Positions 5,472 to 12,029 of a stretch of 12,060 bases of DNA are shown piece by piece (within the stretch, counting starts at the first letter, position 1; each line of letters starts with the position of its first letter). The translations under genes and the position numbers were made by a program. The notes under the pieces are model-generated. The model was not told where the DNA came from, did not search any database, and saw only the letters and a program-made list of their open reading frames with translations. This DNA comes from Acidobacteriaceae bacterium (GTDB lineage Bacteria; Acidobacteriota; Terriglobia; Terriglobales; Acidobacteriaceae): positions 15,505 through 27,564 of the forward strand of contig PLSH01000194.1 in NCBI GenBank assembly GCA_003165095.1, given 5' to 3'.

Positions 5472-7244
5472 CTATAAGCCCAGCGAATCCCGTTCGGCTT
5501 CGGCTTCCATTCCGGCCAGAATACTCTGCATTGACCGGAATTGCGGCCGTTCCCGCAGAGGCTTGAGGCGCGGATCGGCGAGCATCTGAAAGATCCAGGG
5601 GCAGCGCATCTCGCCGGCGGCCTGAAGCTCAGAGAGCGCAGCGTCGTGTTCTCCCAGGGCCACGTACACAGCAGGGGAGAAGGTTCTCAGGACGTAGCGC
5701 TCGCGGCTGAGCCATTGCAGCCGCTCGAGGATGGCGCGGGCGTCGTCACCGCGCTGGGCCATGGCGAGCGCATAGGCTTCGACGGCCGTGGCCAGGTCAA
5801 AGGAGGGCAAGCGCTGCGCCAGCCCCTGGGCCAGTTCCACAGCGCGGTGACTTTCGCCGTTGTAAGCCAGGATGATGGCCGCGAAGAGGAGGGTCTCATC
5901 GTGGTGGGGAAAGCCGTTGAGAGCGGTGCGGATCTGGTCGACGCTCAAGGCAGCTTCACCGGCGAGGTGGTGCGCCCAGGCGAGGCGGGTCTGAAGCCAG
6001 GGGGACCAGGGATCGAGGCGGATGGCGGCGCGGAGGAGTTCGATGGCCTCGGCGAAGCGCATGCGGCTTAAGGCGAACGAGGTGCGCATCCTGGTGATCC
6101 AGGGGTCATGCGCGAGGTGAGCGGCGTTGGCAAACCACCACAAGGCCTCAGGCAGATTGTGGTCGAGATGAAAGCTGATCCAACCGAGGGCGGGCTGAAT
6201 GGCCTCAGCGCGAGCCGGAATATCGAGAATCGAATGTGCGTTGCGGCGCGCCATGTCAGCCGAAACCGCAGGCGGCATGAAGCCGAGGAAGGCCTGAGCG
6301 ACGCAGAGATAGGCAAGGTCGACGCGGGCGCGAACCAGGGATGGATCGAGCTCGGTGGCGCGCAGGAGGCGTTGCTGGGCGTCCTGCATGCGGTGGCGCT
6401 CGAGGGACTGCCATTCAAAGTGGGCGCGCTGGAAGATTTCGTATGCGTCGCGGTGCTGGGGCGCCTGCTCCGGCTCCTCGGGGGTTGCGGCGGAAGCGAA
6501 GATCGACAGGGCAGGATTGTTGAGCCGTAAGGTGAGGCGATTGACCAACTCGGTCTCGACCGCGGCGATGCGGCTTCGCGCAACGAGGAGGTCTTCTGAC
6601 CAAAGCTGCCGCGAGTCTTTCACGCGCAGCATTTCAACATGTAGGCGGTAATAGGATGGGCGGACACGCAAAGTACCGCCGAGCACGCAGTCAGCGTTGA
6701 GGGCATCGCCGATCTGCTGCGGGGAAAGCCCGCGGCGGGCGAGGTTAAAGACGGAATCGATGGGCAGCAGGAAGGCGATTGGGGGCCGCACGGCGTCAAG
6801 CCGCGTAATGACCTCCTCGGCAACGACGGCGCCAAGGTATTCCTGGGCGCTGGATTCCGTGGCGAAGGGCAAGATGGCAAGCCTGGGCAGCGCGGCAGAG
6901 GGTTCGAGGCCGAAGGTGCTGACTTCAGCGGTAAGACAGTATCCACGCTTGTAGACCGCCCGGATGCAATCGTCCGGTTCGAGCAGCTTGCGAAGGGAAT
7001 CGAGACATTCAGAGATGCTGTCGGCGGAAACGTGCGCATCGCCCCACAGAGCCCGCTTGAATTCGAGCGGGGTGACAATCCGGCCGGCATGGGCCAGCAG
7101 CAGGCGCAGCGCGCCGAGTTCTCTCGGGGGCAGCGGAAGCGGCGTATGCCCACGCAGGAGCGTGCCGTCGGCCTCCAGGCGGAAGCCGGAGAACACATAC
7201 CCGAGCGGGGATGAGCCGTCAGGAGACGTACTAAGCCTGACCAT
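5472..7244 (-). CDS. OmpR-type winged-helix regulator with TolB-like and TPR regions
   Basis: A large soluble regulator, 590 residues from the ATG chosen here. Residues about 16-107 are an OmpR/PhoB-type winged helix (YVFSGFRLEADG ... LPLPPRELGALRLLLAHAG ... RALWGDAHVSADSISECLDSLRKLL ... YKRGYCL). Residues about 118-230 (LPRLAILPFATESSAQEYLG ... ADCVLGGTLRV) look like the TolB/FlgO-like domain often placed after such winged helices. The rest (about 265-567) is helical TPR-like repeats rich in Ala, Leu and Arg. No receiver domain and no transmembrane segment are seen, unlike CadC, so the signal is probably sensed in the cytosol via the TPR part. The start is uncertain: ATG 7244 has a poor ribosome site, and an in-frame TTG at 7313 would add 23 unremarkable residues. 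It may regulate the downstream ligase (inference). Confidence 0.88.
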   Translation of the reverse strand: MVRLSTSPDGSSPLGYVFSGFRLEADGTLLRGHTPLPLPPRELGALRLLLAHAGRIVTPLEFKRALWGDAHVSADSISECLDSLRKLLEPDDCIRAVYKRGYCLTAEVSTFGLEPSAALPRLAILPFATESSAQEYLGAVVAEEVITRLDAVRPPIAFLLPIDSVFNLARRGLSPQQIGDALNADCVLGGTLRVRPSYYRLHVEMLRVKDSRQLWSEDLLVARSRIAAVETELVNRLTLRLNNPALSIFASAATPEEPEQAPQHRDAYEIFQRAHFEWQSLERHRMQDAQQRLLRATELDPSLVRARVDLAYLCVAQAFLGFMPPAVSADMARRNAHSILDIPARAEAIQPALGWISFHLDHNLPEALWWFANAAHLAHDPWITRMRTSFALSRMRFAEAIELLRAAIRLDPWSPWLQTRLAWAHHLAGEAALSVDQIRTALNGFPHHDETLLFAAIILAYNGESHRAVELAQGLAQRLPSFDLATAVEAYALAMAQRGDDARAILERLQWLSRERYVLRTFSPAVYVALGEHDAALSELQAAGEMRCPWIFQMLADPRLKPLRERPQFRSMQSILAGMEAEAERDSLGL

Positions 7245-7483
7245 CGAAACCAACGCACTTCCGCGGTGTCCGAATCTGCCGTCCTGGCGGAGTTGACCTG
7301 ATTGCAAAGGCAAACTGGTGTCTCCATCACTGGCAGGAGTGGAACCGCATCACGAACAACGTGGGAGAAAAGCGAAACGAATACCAGAGTCTGCTTCTAC
7401 AAGGAGCCCGAAGAATTTGTTAGTGCAATCCTAATGCTGCGTGGGCGGGGGATGGGGGTGAATTTGATTTATTTAATTCACGA

Positions 7484-7503
7484 AGTAATCGGTACGGATT
7501 ACT
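7484..7503. promoter_or_regulatory. 20-bp near-perfect palindrome (candidate operator)
   Basis: AGTAATCGGTACGGATTACT: 18 of 20 positions are symmetric around 7493.5 (arms AGTAATC/GATTACT plus central GTAC). A second dyad with 7-bp arms is centred 24 bp to the left (7469.5). The site lies about 240 nt upstream of the winged-helix regulator's ATG and could be its autoregulatory site; the binding protein is not known. Confidence 0.4.
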
Positions 7504-7574
7504 GATTGCGGTTTTGCAATTGCCTCATTTCAAGACAATTCGGTTGATTGGAGAGAAAGTAACCGGATGGTGCG

Positions 7575-7600
7575 GGCCGCTGCGGCGCAAACCAGCGGCC
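7575..7600. repeat. GC-rich stem-loop after the DUF481 remnant
   Basis: GGCCGCTG (7575-7582) and CAGCGGCC (7593-7600) are exact complements with a 10-nt loop, 34 nt beyond the stop codon of the minus-strand DUF481 remnant. The palindrome CCACGCGCGTGG (7613-7624) lies between. No U-tract follows on either strand, so termination would not be of the canonical intrinsic kind. Confidence 0.4.
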
Positions 7601-7634
7601 GGAAGCATGGAACCACGCGCGTGGCCGAGGTGGG

Positions 7635-8147
7635 CTAATACCGTGATTTGATTGCGTAGGTGAAACCCATGGTGAACTGAAACGAGTTTCGCTGGGTGGG
7701 CGGCTCTGAAGCCGGAGGGTCGTTCAAGTAACTATCCATGGTACCCATTGAGAAGCTGAGATTTTTGTACGCCGGAAATGCGAACGTATTGACTTTAGTT
7801 GTGGAATACGCGGCAAAATAATTGTAGGCCGGGATGCAGGAGAGGCTCTGGGCGTAATTGACGCGTTTCAAGTGGAGCAAATAATTCGCCGAGACGGTCG
7901 ATCCCACCAGGTTCTGATTGGTGTTTCCGGCGCCCTGAATGAATTGCCGTTTTTCGTACTGGATGGTTCCCCTGAGGTCGACCACCTGTTTGGGGGTCTT
8001 GATTGCGGTCCATCCAATACCGCCGCCGTAGATTTGCTGCAAGGACAGGTCTTGACCGACGATCGAATTCGGAGCGATGCCGGAATTTTGCCTGAATTTG
8101 CAAGGTTGCGCGCGCCTTGTGGGATGGTGGCATAGACTGGTTGACAA
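7635..8147 (-). pseudogene. C-terminal remnant of a DUF481 outer-membrane protein
   Basis: The frame ends with a clear DUF481-like (YdiY-type) beta-barrel C-terminus: IYGGGIGWTAIKTPKQVVDL, alternating hydrophobic strands with aromatic residues, SYLNDPP and the terminal NSFQFTMGFTYAIKSRY, which ends in an aromatic residue as outer-membrane proteins often do. About 130-140 residues look genuine. The usual signal peptide and first half of the barrel are missing: the frame opens only at a TTG (8147), has no ribosome site, its first 20 residues do not look like the family, and the next gene on the other strand begins 42 nt away. I read this as a 5'-truncated gene, probably broken by the rearrangement that placed the XRE-cupin gene here. 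A short functional form is unlikely because it could not be exported. Confidence 0.75.
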
Positions 8148-8169
8148 GATCCATCGATAATTTTATCGC
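8141..8169 (+). promoter_or_regulatory. Promoter and dyad for the XRE-cupin gene
   Basis: A perfect -35 TTGACA (8141-8146) is followed after 17 nt by TATCGC (8164-8169) as a weak -10. CGATAA (8155-8160) and TTATCG (8163-8168) form a 6-bp inverted repeat with a 2-nt centre that overlaps spacer and -10. This is where an autorepressor of the XRE family would bind. The start codon follows at 8190. Confidence 0.5.
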
Positions 8170-8189
8170 AATCTCTGAGGGAGTTTCCG

Positions 8190-8774
8190 ATGTCCAAGAC
8201 TGTTCTGTACGCGCAATGGTCTCTGGAACCCTACTGCATAGGAATGAAGCTTCGTTCTTTACGAATGCAGAAGCGGCTAACGCTGGCGCGGCTGGCGGCG
8301 GAGACCGGGCTTTCCACGGCGCTGCTCTCGAAGTTGGAGACGGAGCGGATGATTCCCACGCTTCCGACGCTGGCAACGATCAGCCGGGTTTATGGCGTGG
8401 GCATGAACTATTTTTTTGCGGAGCCTTCGCGGCATACGCTTTCAATTACGCGCAAAGTGCATATGAAGGGGAACCCGCGCAGTCCCGAGTCTGTGAAGAT
8501 CACTCCGTTAAACCCAAGGGAGGGATCCCACCTGAAAGTGCAGATGATCGAGTTTCCCGCCGGCGGCTCCACGATCGCGATGAATACGCACCACGAGGCC
8601 GCCGGGCTGATCTATGTGCTGGAGGGAAAACTGCGGCTGGATGCGGGCGGTATGCACGAAGTGCTGGAGGCCGGCGACTGTGTTTGCGTGGAAAGCGACA
8701 TGCCACTGGCCTGGGGCGCGGCGGACAAGCAACGCTGCCGAGTGCTGACAGTGATGCCGGGCGCGGCCAACTGA
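8190..8774 (+). CDS. XRE-family transcriptional regulator with C-terminal cupin
   Basis: A 194-residue protein with two domains. Residues about 17-76 are an XRE helix-turn-helix (GMKLRSLRMQKRLTLARLA, then ETGLSTALLSKLETERMIPTLPTLATIS). Residues about 113-190 are a single cupin barrel (KVQMIEFPAGG ... IYVLEGKLRL ... LEAGDCVCVESDMPLAWG). Regulators of this build usually sense a small molecule with the cupin and control nearby or metabolic genes. The cupin lacks the usual HxH...E metal pattern: HHE (134-136) stands where HxH is expected, and the second motif has Leu/Trp where His is usual (MPLAW), so it may be metal-free. ATG 8190 has GAGGGAG about 6 nt upstream. It is convergent with the RIC-like gene, 22 nt between stops. 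Confidence 0.92.
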   Translation: MSKTVLYAQWSLEPYCIGMKLRSLRMQKRLTLARLAAETGLSTALLSKLETERMIPTLPTLATISRVYGVGMNYFFAEPSRHTLSITRKVHMKGNPRSPESVKITPLNPREGSHLKVQMIEFPAGGSTIAMNTHHEAAGLIYVLEGKLRLDAGGMHEVLEAGDCVCVESDMPLAWGAADKQRCRVLTVMPGAAN

Positions 8775-8796
8775 ACGGACATGTTGGCTGGCCTGA

Positions 8797-9522
8797 CTAC
8801 GCCGCAAGAAGCTCTTTTTCGAGGGCGATGGCGCCGGGAAAGAGCAAATTGTTTTCCAGGTGCAGATGCCGGTACAGATTGCGCTCGAAGGCTTCGAACC
8901 CTTTGTACAGACCGGTGAGCGTAGTGCAGGCATCGTCGGGCAAGAAGAAGCTTCGGGTTTCAGCGCGGATTTGACCGAGCAGGGCAGCGGCGGCCGCGTG
9001 TTCGCGCAGAATGTCTTCAATCGGGTCTTCAATGCCGGCGAGGGCAGCCTGAGAGACTGACGTACTCGCTGCGTGGATTCGCTCCAGCGATTCAATCTGG
9101 CGGAACAGGATTGTTTCTTCCTTATTCATATTGAAGGTCAAGTCGCCGGCCAGGCGGCGCAGCTTGCGGCTCACCGGGAACAACTCTGGATGCAAGCCTG
9201 CGCATGTGGCGATGGAGAGCTCGGCCATCGAATAGAGGCGAGGCAGCTCAGAGCGAATGAAGGCGTGGTGGGCAAGGACAATATGGCGAATCAAGGAGGT
9301 GAGGGGGGATGAGGTGGAGTCAGTAGCCGCGAATTCAACGCCCGCAGCCTTTGCCAGCGTGGCGAGCACCGCACCGGCGAGGATGCCTTTTCTGGTTATG
9401 TCCTGGGAGTTTGGGCGGCTGTTGGCCGGCCTGTAATCGGTCGTAAGGAACTCCACCCCTGCGTGAGTGTTGGGGGACTGGTCGAATTCGATGGCTTGGA
9501 GGTTGTATGCGGGCGGGGTCAT
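8797..9522 (-). CDS. RIC/YtfE-like hemerythrin-domain protein with one ligand replaced
   Basis: A 241-residue helical protein resembling RIC (repair of iron centres; YtfE/ScdA/DnrN) proteins, di-iron proteins acting against nitric-oxide and oxidative damage to Fe-S clusters. From the ATG at 9522, the expected ligands appear at E. coli YtfE-like spacing: H86 (AHHAF), N131 (FNMNKEE, normally His), E135, H175 (REHAA), H219 and E223 (RHLHLENNLLFP). The H-to-N change is a single base (AAT for CAT/CAC). The N-terminal 70 residues lack the Cys-Cys motif of the ScdA_N domain. The C-terminus (ENNLLFPGAIALE) is typical. An in-frame TTG at 9528 has a better-spaced GAGG (6 nt) than the ATG (12 nt), so the protein may be two residues longer. 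A Crp/Fnr-type palindrome lies upstream. Confidence 0.82.
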   Translation of the reverse strand: MTPPAYNLQAIEFDQSPNTHAGVEFLTTDYRPANSRPNSQDITRKGILAGAVLATLAKAAGVEFAATDSTSSPLTSLIRHIVLAHHAFIRSELPRLYSMAELSIATCAGLHPELFPVSRKLRRLAGDLTFNMNKEETILFRQIESLERIHAASTSVSQAALAGIEDPIEDILREHAAAAALLGQIRAETRSFFLPDDACTTLTGLYKGFEAFERNLYRHLHLENNLLFPGAIALEKELLAA

Positions 9523-9587
9523 CGCCAAAACCGTCCTCGGGGAATTTGATTTAGTTGCGAGGCTATGCCGACAATGCTGCGGGCGCA

Positions 9588-9601
9588 GTGATCTATATCA
9601 C
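9588..9601 (-). promoter_or_regulatory. Crp/Fnr-family binding site upstream of the RIC-like gene
   Basis: GTGATCTATATCAC has perfect 5-bp arms (GTGAT/ATCAC) around 9594.5, and with the flanking A (9602) matches nine of ten bases of the Crp pattern TGTGA-N6-TCACA; it also has the FNR-like GAT-N4-ATC core. It is centred 72 nt upstream of the ATG at 9522. A weak -10, TAGCCT (9565-9560, minus), would put the site at about -41.5, the classic activator position. Confidence 0.55.
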
Positions 9602-9729
9602 ATGAAGAGTGTTTAATTCTCTGGCGGCGACGAATTGAATCGTTCAAAAGGGCAGATTGTGAATCCGATTCGGAGAACGCACCGGGAGATTGGAGCAGGC
9701 GGCCAAGGCGAATGAGGGGCGGGGGCGGC

Positions 9730-9843
9730 TGGAACCGGTCTCATAAACCATCTGCATCTACCTGCGGGGAGCATGAGCCCCTCCTTGTTGTCGGGTCTCA
9801 CAGTCGGCAAAATGAGTTGGCGGCATTTATGAGACCGGTTGAA
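9730..9843. promoter_or_regulatory. 15-bp inverted repeat carrying two LacI-type operator-like sites
   Basis: AACCGGTCTCATAAA (9733-9747) and TTTATGAGACCGGTT (9826-9840) are exact reverse complements. Each holds an ACCGGT or CCGG core: TGGAACCGGTCTCA (9730-9743) fits the TGnnACCGGTnnCA layout of LacI-family operators, and TGAGACCGGTTGAA (9830-9843) is close. Core centres are 9736.5 and 9836.5, exactly 100 bp apart. A third half-site, GGTCTCA, lies at 9794-9800. Position before a sugar transporter supports sugar-dependent control, but no LacI gene is in the window. Confidence 0.5.
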
Positions 9844-9938
9844 ATGGCGAATGACGCCGCAGGCCCTTGCCGGATTTGAGTTTGCGGGTTGCGAAGCCAG
9901 TCTGTAGGATGGTCTGGGACTCGAAGAGAATCGAAACT

Positions 9939-11273
9939 ATGCGACCGAATTTTCCTTTAACGAGGGCGACGCTGACCGGAGCCCTGGGCGGCCTGCTCTT
10001 TGGCTTCGACACGGTGGTGATATCGGGCGCCATCGACGCGCTGGTGAAGCTCTACGGGCTGAGCCCGCAGAACAAGGGGCTCACGGTGGCCATTGGTCTG
10101 GTGGGCACGGTGATCGGCGCGCTGGGCGCCGGCCATGTGGGCCAGAGGCTGGGCAGCCGCGAGACTCTGCGCATTACGGCAGTGCTTTACGTTATCTCTG
10201 CAGTGGGTTGCGGGCTGGCGTGGAACTGGCCGGCGTTCATGGTTTTTCGCTTTATTGGCGGGCTGGGAATTGGCGCATCGTCGGTGCTGGGCCCGGTCTA
10301 TATTGCGGAACTGGCTCCGGCGAAATGGCGGGGCCGGCTGGTGGCGGCGTTTCAGTTCAACGTGGTCTTCGGAATCATGGTGGCCTACACGTCGAATTAC
10401 GTGATTCGCACCATGCACCTGGGAGCGACCGAGTGGCGCTGGCAGGTGGGCATTGCCGCGGCGCCGGCGGTCTTTTTCCTGGCACTCCTTTTTGGCATTC
10501 CGCGCAGCCCGCGCTGGTCCGCCTCGAAGAACAGGATTGATGAAGCTCTGGCGGTGCTGAAGCTGATGGGCGATCCGAATCCGCAGGCGGAGCTCGATGA
10601 CATTCGCTCGGCTCTCAAGCAGGAGCACGCTTCGGCGCACGAGCCCGTCTTCCAATGGAAGTACCGCTATCCGCTGTTTCTGGCCATTTCGATTGGCGCA
10701 TTCAACCAGTTGGCGGGCATCAACGCGATTCTGTATTACCTGAACAACATCTTCGCAGCGGCGGGATTCAGCCAGATTTCGAGCGACCAGCAGGCGATTG
10801 CCATCGGGGCAACGAATTTTCTGTTCACGATAGTCGGCATGTCGCTGATCGATAAGGCGGGACGCAAGACGCTGCTGCTGATTGGCGCGGCGGGCTGCTC
10901 CACTTGTCTTGCGGGCGTGGCATGGCTCTTCGCCACGAAATCACATCCGGGCGCGCTGCTCTGGCTGCTGGTGACTTTCATTGCGTTCTTCTCGGTCTCG
11001 CAGGGTGCGGTGATCTGGGTCTACATCGGCGAGGTGTTTCCCACGTCAGTACGCTCGAAGGGCCAGGGCGTGGGCAGCGCGAGCCACTGGTTCATGAACG
11101 CGATCATCGCGCAGATGTTCCCGGTGGTGGTGCACTCGATGAGCACGGCTACGCCGTTTGTGTTTTTCGCGGTGATGACGGCGGTGCAGTTCGTGGTGGT
11201 GCTGTTTGTTTACCCGGAGACGAAGGGGCAGACGCTGGAGGCGCTGCAGCGGAGACTGGTGCCAGGGGATTAG
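9939..11273 (+). CDS. MFS sugar porter (SP family)
   Basis: A 444-residue, 12-helix inner-membrane transporter of the sugar porter family, likely a proton-sugar symporter. Family motifs from the chosen ATG: GGLLFGFDTVVISGA (17-31, TM1), GQRLGSRE (68-75), RFIGGLGIG...PVYIAELAPAKWRGRL (104-133), IPRSPRW (187-193), NQLAGINAILYYLNNIF (256-272), DKAGRK (305-310), SQGAVIWVYIGEVFPTSVRSKG (354-375) and the terminal PETKGQTLE (426-434). Differences from the consensus: NQ for the sugar-contacting QQ, PRSPRW for PESPRW, and Gln for Asp in the first GR loop, so the substrate may differ from common hexoses. The ATG at 9939 is chosen since the N-terminus then matches the family; upstream starts (ATG 9909, TTG 9867) would overlap the likely promoter. 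It is convergent with the EndoIII-like gene, 57 nt apart. Confidence 0.94.
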   Translation: MRPNFPLTRATLTGALGGLLFGFDTVVISGAIDALVKLYGLSPQNKGLTVAIGLVGTVIGALGAGHVGQRLGSRETLRITAVLYVISAVGCGLAWNWPAFMVFRFIGGLGIGASSVLGPVYIAELAPAKWRGRLVAAFQFNVVFGIMVAYTSNYVIRTMHLGATEWRWQVGIAAAPAVFFLALLFGIPRSPRWSASKNRIDEALAVLKLMGDPNPQAELDDIRSALKQEHASAHEPVFQWKYRYPLFLAISIGAFNQLAGINAILYYLNNIFAAAGFSQISSDQQAIAIGATNFLFTIVGMSLIDKAGRKTLLLIGAAGCSTCLAGVAWLFATKSHPGALLWLLVTFIAFFSVSQGAVIWVYIGEVFPTSVRSKGQGVGSASHWFMNAIIAQMFPVVVHSMSTATPFVFFAVMTAVQFVVVLFVYPETKGQTLEALQRRLVPGD

Positions 11274-11330
11274 AGACTGAGAGGGGAATGTGCGCCGGAG
11301 TTCCGATTGCAAATGGACAATCATGACTGG

Positions 11331-12029
11331 CTAATTTGCGCCCCGTAGAAACGATGCCGCAGTTGCCTGTGCGTATTTGCAGTCCGCGGAAAGCGGACAT
11401 TGATGGCATAGCGGTGCTTTGTCCTTGCACAGTGTTTTTCCGTGCGTGCGCAGGAGGAGATGGGCCTCCTTGAGTTCCTTTGCGCCTGCAGGCAATTCCG
11501 CTTGCAACGCATCCTGCACGGAGCGATAGGTGGCGCCGTAATTCTTCTGCGTTCGTCCCCATCCAAGCCTGGCGAGCACGCGCAATCCATTCGATTCCAG
11601 CGGCAAGCCGGAGAAAACTCCGCAGAGGAGCAGAATTTTTTCCGCGCCGGGATCGCCAATGTTGGGAAACTGCTTCAGCGTTTTTTTAGCTTGCGCGTAG
11701 GGCATCTTCAGGATGCAATCGAGGTCGCCGCCGTATTGCTGCAAGGTAATGCGAGCAAGTTCGCGCCAGCGGAAGACGCGGGTTTCAGGCCGCATTCCGC
11801 CCATTTTTGCCAGCGGCAACAGGACCTTGTCCGTTGCGGCGTCTATGGCGGCTGCGTTCAATCCCACCTGGTTGCGCAGAGCCTCAAAGACCTGCGAGCG
11901 GCGGTCGTCGGGAAGCAGGTAGCAGGCATTCTCCCACAGCACAAGTTCAAACGGACCCTTGGCCGGGGGAGCTTCCGGCGGCCCGTAGTGGCGCTTCAAG
12001 CGGGCCATGATTTGTTTGAAGGTCTGCAT
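11331..12029 (-). CDS. Endonuclease III-like (HhH-GPD) protein with altered catalytic residues
   Basis: A 232-residue member of the EndoIII/MutY fold. It has a helix-hairpin-helix (FPNIGDPGAEKILLLCG, 121-137) and the C-terminal 4Fe-4S cysteines C201, C208, C211 and C217 with the exact EndoIII spacing C-x6-C-x2-C-x5-C. Length is slightly above E. coli Nth (211). Aligned without gaps to Nth, the Lys nucleophile (K120) is Pro127 and the catalytic Asp (D138) is Glu145, so classical glycosylase/lyase activity is doubtful; it may use other residues, bind damaged DNA only, or belong to a divergent subfamily. The ATG at 12029 gives a typical start (F..I..RL...YG), but the frame stays open to the window edge and the ribosome site is weak, so the true start could lie upstream. 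Confidence 0.85.
   Translation of the reverse strand: MQTFKQIMARLKRHYGPPEAPPAKGPFELVLWENACYLLPDDRRSQVFEALRNQVGLNAAAIDAATDKVLLPLAKMGGMRPETRVFRWRELARITLQQYGGDLDCILKMPYAQAKKTLKQFPNIGDPGAEKILLLCGVFSGLPLESNGLRVLARLGWGRTQKNYGATYRSVQDALQAELPAGAKELKEAHLLLRTHGKTLCKDKAPLCHQCPLSADCKYAQATAASFLRGAN

Larger units (their letters stand above)
7245..7634. other. Non-coding region with several dyads
   Basis: About 390 nt between the winged-helix gene and the DUF481 remnant; no supported protein gene. It contains GTGAATT/AATTCAC (7458-7464, 7475-7481), the near-palindrome at 7484-7503, ATTGC/GCAAT (7505-7509, 7516-7520), GCAATTGC (7516-7523), a GC-rich stem GGCCGCTG/CAGCGGCC (7575-7600) and the palindrome CCACGCGCGTGG (7613-7624). 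The AT-rich part (about 7455-7545) looks like the control region of the winged-helix gene. Confidence 0.5.
9523..9938. other. Divergent control region between the RIC-like and MFS genes
   Basis: About 410 nt without a supported protein gene; the short minus-strand frame at 9613-9810 has no family-like sequence. It holds a Crp/Fnr-type palindrome close to the RIC-like gene, a 15-bp inverted repeat made of two ACCGGT-centred sites, and a weak plus-strand promoter (TTGCGG 9882-9887, 17 nt, TAGGAT 9905-9910) about 30 nt before the MFS ATG. Confidence 0.5.

Noticed and set aside
7302..7505. A 67-codon plus-strand frame in the region before the winged-helix gene
   Set aside because: TTG start, no ribosome site, no domain, and it crosses the dyad cluster at 7458-7503.
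9613..9810. A 65-codon minus-strand frame between the RIC-like and MFS genes
   Set aside because: Proline-rich, no domain, and it covers the left LacI-like site.
9733..9840. The 15-bp inverted repeat as terminal repeats of a miniature transposable element
   Set aside because: No flanking direct target duplication is visible (the bases outside the arms differ), and both arms contain LacI-operator-like cores before a sugar transporter; a MITE remains a less likely alternative.
11274..11330. A bidirectional terminator between the MFS and EndoIII-like genes
   Set aside because: Only a 5-bp GATTG/CAATC repeat with no U-tract is present.
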